A stretch of 7,027 nt of DNA, taken from an uncultured Collinsella sp. GTDB lineage: Bacteria > Actinomycetota > Coriobacteriia > Coriobacteriales > Coriobacteriaceae. The stretch covers positions 1 to 7,027 of the forward strand of contig USEK01000076.1 in the NCBI GenBank assembly GCA_900553705.1. Direction: 5' to 3'. The translations under genes were made by a program, and so were the position numbers. Below the pieces are notes generated by a model that worked only from the letters and a program-made list of their open reading frames with translations, made no database searches and was not told where the DNA came from. This document shows positions 6,981 to 7,027 of this stretch, piece by piece. How positions within the stretch are numbered: the stretch's first letter is position 1; each line of letters starts with the position of its first letter.

Positions 6981-7027
6981 CTGTCTCTTATACACATCTG
7001 ACGCTGCCGACGACTAGTCGAGTGTAG
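6981..7027. other. Untrimmed Illumina Nextera adapter at the contig end (not genomic)
   Basis: 6981-6999 is CTGTCTCTTATACACATCT, the 19-bp Tn5 mosaic end. 7000-7013 is GACGCTGCCGACGA, the reverse complement of the Nextera read-1 arm. 7014-7021 is CTAGTCGA, in the position of an 8-base i5 index (TCGACTAG read forward, which I recall as Nextera XT index S513). 7022-7027 is GTGTAG, the start of the reverse-complemented P5 arm. Order and spacing match a read-through of the library adapter exactly. The mosaic end alone could be mistaken for a Tn5-type element end, but the index and P5 arm rule that out. Confidence 0.98.

Noticed and set aside
6981..6999. Tn5-type transposon end
   Set aside because: The 19-bp mosaic end is followed at once by the Nextera read-1 arm, an index and P5 sequence, which marks it as a library adapter and not a resident element.
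1..7027. A novel defence, mobile or biosynthetic system
   Set aside because: No nuclease, reverse transcriptase, toxin-antitoxin pair, recombinase, array or modular synthase was found. All but one gene fall into well-known housekeeping or transport families.

Overview
The window is GC-rich bacterial DNA with short intergenic gaps, strong Shine-Dalgarno sites and few AT-rich stretches. Protein style and gene content suggest a gut actinobacterium of the Coriobacteriia (Collinsella-like). That placement is inference from the translated sequence only. All genes appear to be ordinary chromosomal genes. I see no tRNA, rRNA, CRISPR array, insertion sequence or phage gene.

Layout: (1) 2-1975, the 3' part of feoB, a ferrous iron transporter whose first codons lie left of the window. 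(2) 1976-2095, a terminator hairpin whose loop overlaps the -35 region of the next gene's promoter. (3) 2096-3292, a SotB-like major facilitator sugar/drug efflux transporter. (4) 3293-3445, a 22-bp perfect inverted repeat that is either a strong terminator or a repeated palindromic element, then a weak promoter candidate. (5) 3446-4822, a cytoplasmic GH13 alpha-glucan hydrolase, followed 3 nt later and in the same frame by (6) 4826-5389, a family 6 uracil-DNA-glycosylase-superfamily (hypoxanthine/deoxyinosine) DNA repair enzyme. (7) 5391-6053, minus strand, a poorly characterised flavodoxin-like protein whose stop lies 1 nt from the repair gene's stop. (8) 6054-6146, a divergent intergenic region. 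(9) 6147-6980, the first 278 codons of a class I/II PLP aminotransferase.

The last 47 bases (6981-7027) are not genomic. They match the Illumina Nextera transposase adapter: mosaic end, read-1 adapter arm, an 8-base i5 index and the start of the P5 arm. The aminotransferase is therefore cut by the end of an untrimmed contig, and the last six residues and stop of its apparent reading frame are adapter-encoded.

The genes form several separate transcription units rather than one pathway: iron uptake, solute efflux, internal glucan breakdown cotranscribed with a base-excision repair enzyme, a redox-type flavoprotein candidate, and amino-acid metabolism. I found no convincing evidence of a new multi-gene system. 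The points most worth a second look are the adapter tail, the in-frame one-stop junction between the hydrolase and the DNA glycosylase, the long palindrome, the promoter embedded in a terminator, and the uncharacterised minus-strand gene.
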